The notes below the pieces were generated by a model. That model did no database searches, was not told the DNA's origin, and was given only the letters and a program-made list of their open reading frames with translations. The position numbers were made by a program, and so were the translations under genes. A stretch of 64,000 nucleotides of DNA from contig NC_058189.1 in the NCBI RefSeq assembly GCF_907165205.1, positions 17,978,001 to 18,042,000 of the forward strand, given 5' to 3'. Every line of letters starts with the position of its first letter. Position 1 is the first letter of the stretch. Source of the DNA: Coccinella septempunctata (lineage: Eukaryota; Arthropoda; Insecta; Coleoptera; Coccinellidae). Below are positions 62,572 through 64,000 of the stretch, piece after piece.

Positions 62572-64000
62572 TTTTTTTTTTGATGTAGCAGGGGGAAAAT
62601 CTGCAAAACAGAACACACCCTCTCCTGAGGGGGAACAGTGTGGGGATTCTCACTCTCTTGAGCTTGAAACCCACTTAAAACCCTTAACTGCTTCTTCATA
62701 GGTTCCGGGCATTTTGCCTACTAACCAGTTGACTCTTATGGTTTCTAGACTCTCACACGATCATAGTCGTGTTGATAGTTGTATGCTGCCTATATCTTTT
62801 ATAGGTTAAGCTCTTCTCTGGTTACATTTAAATCCTCAACTGATCCCTCGGTCTTCGGTGGTAGGTTCTTGACCTTCTAGCTTCTTCTGTTGGATCGTAG
62901 TCGACTTATCTTCGTAGTTACTCATTTGGATGTTGTTTGGCTTTGTCGAATATCCTTTCCGCCTTTCTCTTCATAAATTCTTTAACTGGTTCCCATTCCA
63001 AGTCCTTGTAGATTTGTTTGTTCCTAACAAACCAGGGTACATCCATCGCCATTCTAAGGAGTTTATTCTCAGTGGCCTGTATTCTCTTGATGTGAGTCTT
63101 GGCTGCGAAGCCCCATGCCGCCGATCCATATGTGTCGCGCGGTAGTTTTAATCATCGTCAACTTGATGTTATTATTCATATGACTTCTTTTGCCTATGAG
63201 TGGATAAAGTCTACTCATTGCGGCTTTTGTTTTATCAACTACACATTTGATGTGGTTTTCCATGTAAGTCCTCTGTCAAGCTTCACTCCTAGGTATGTTG
63301 CTTCATTTTTCCATTCAACCTCTTCTCCATCAACTTCAAGGTTTTCTTCCATCCTCAATCTTTTCTTTTGCAGTAATATTGCTTGAGTCTTTCTTCCATT
63401 GATTTGGATTTTCCATTCAATGCACCATTTGAGTAATTCATCTATGGTTTCCTGCAGTCTCTGATGTATGATCTCTGGGCGTCGATGTCTGAACGCTATT
63501 CCTGTGTCATCTGCGTACAAGGTGAGCATATTTCTAGCATTCTTCGGGATATCATGAACGTATACTACGTAAAGCAGAGGTCCAAGTACCGATCCTTGAG
63601 GCACTCCCGCTTCCAATTGTCTGGTTTGAGAGGTTGCTCCATCTATCTTAACATAAAAGTTTCTATTCCTTAGATAGTTCCTTATAATCTTGCATAGCTT
63701 GGTCGAATATCCTGCTTTTTTCATCTTGTAGATTAGGCCTTCGTGCCATACTCTATCAAAAGCTCTCTCGATATCCATCAGAACTAATCCTGTGGCCTGT
63801 TTGGTCTGCATTCCTTCGGTAACGTATTCTATGAGCCGTAGCAATTGGAGTTCAGTCGAATGTTCTCGTCGAAATCCAAATTGTTTGGGTGGAATTATCT
63901 TCAACATTTCTGTTTCCTCATTCAGCCTTTTAGCGATAACCCTCTCGACGACTTTTCCTAGTGCTGATAGTAGGCTGATTGGTCTATAATTTTGAGAAAA
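62572..64000 (-). mobile_element. Jockey-clade LINE, runs off the right edge
   Basis: Poly(T), the A tail in minus orientation, is at 62572-62581, followed by the same 3' UTR as 8578. It is near-identical to the copy at 8578-10080, so both probably derive from one recent source. It interrupts the CR1-like RT at 62571. Confidence 0.87.
62820..64000 (-). pseudogene. Jockey reverse transcriptase, partial at window edge
   Basis: The frame 63239-63907 and the sequence beyond hold PPKQFGFRREHST, LVLMDIERAFDRVWH, AGVPQGSVLGPLLY and LYADDTGIAFRH (intact catalytic aspartates). A one-base loss near 63262 breaks the frame after YLGVKLDRGLTWK, and a further gap at about 63135 disrupts the C-terminus. 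Compare the intact frame at 8837-10054. Confidence 0.85.

Overview
The window looks like an AT-rich arthropod nuclear genome, most likely an insect and possibly a beetle. The arthropod call is confident and the order is a guess. There is no prokaryotic-style gene order. It holds spliced exons with canonical GT-AG borders, a secreted Ly6-type protein, and a very dense load of non-LTR retrotransposons (Jockey, CR1-like, RTE, R4/Dong-like), Penelope-like remnants, solo-LTR-like blocks, MITEs and foldback elements.

Host gene 1 (minus strand, about 29.7 kb down to 4.5 kb). Nine exons with matching splice phases encode part of a large cyclic-nucleotide-gated/HCN-superfamily channel. In transcription order they give S3-S4, S5, pore-S6, C-linker and cyclic-nucleotide-binding domain (CNBD) of one repeat, then directly S1-S2, S3-S5, pore-S6 and C-linker start of a second repeat. 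The protein therefore has at least two complete-channel repeats fused in tandem. Both pores carry GLGD in place of GYG/GFG. The 5' exons (S1-S2 of the first repeat) were not found, and the gene runs off the left edge before the second CNBD. Its introns are filled with transposons.

Host gene 2 (plus strand, 57.6 kb) is a small secreted Ly6/uPAR-domain protein. Its reading frame stops at a TGA exactly where the tenth, structurally required cysteine is expected.

Mobile-element layout: a CR1-like LINE (0.2-4.4 kb); a Harbinger-type MITE and a large foldback (5.4-6.9 kb); an R4/Dong-like element on the minus strand (6.9-11.4 kb) interrupted by a Jockey; a palindromic element with two opposed hammerhead ribozymes (11.5-12.2 kb); two interleaved inverted-repeat elements (12.4-13.8 kb); a Penelope GIY-YIG fragment and a Jockey copy (14.7-17.5 kb); assorted intronic repeats; a Jockey copy (30-34 kb) inserted into another hammerhead element; R4/Dong-like copies at TAA repeats (35.2, 36.2-40.0 and 58.3 kb); a third hammerhead foldback (35.7-36.2 kb); two LINE fragments (40-44.9 kb); an RTE element split by a solo-LTR-like block (44.9-49.3 kb); a Jockey nested inside a close relative (49.3-55.1 kb); MITEs (56-57 kb); and LINE/LTR debris to the right edge.

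The most notable signals are the tandem-repeat GLGD channel, four hammerhead ribozymes with compensatory stem changes, repeated use of TAA microsatellites by an R4/Dong-like LINE, and the TGA in the Ly6 gene.
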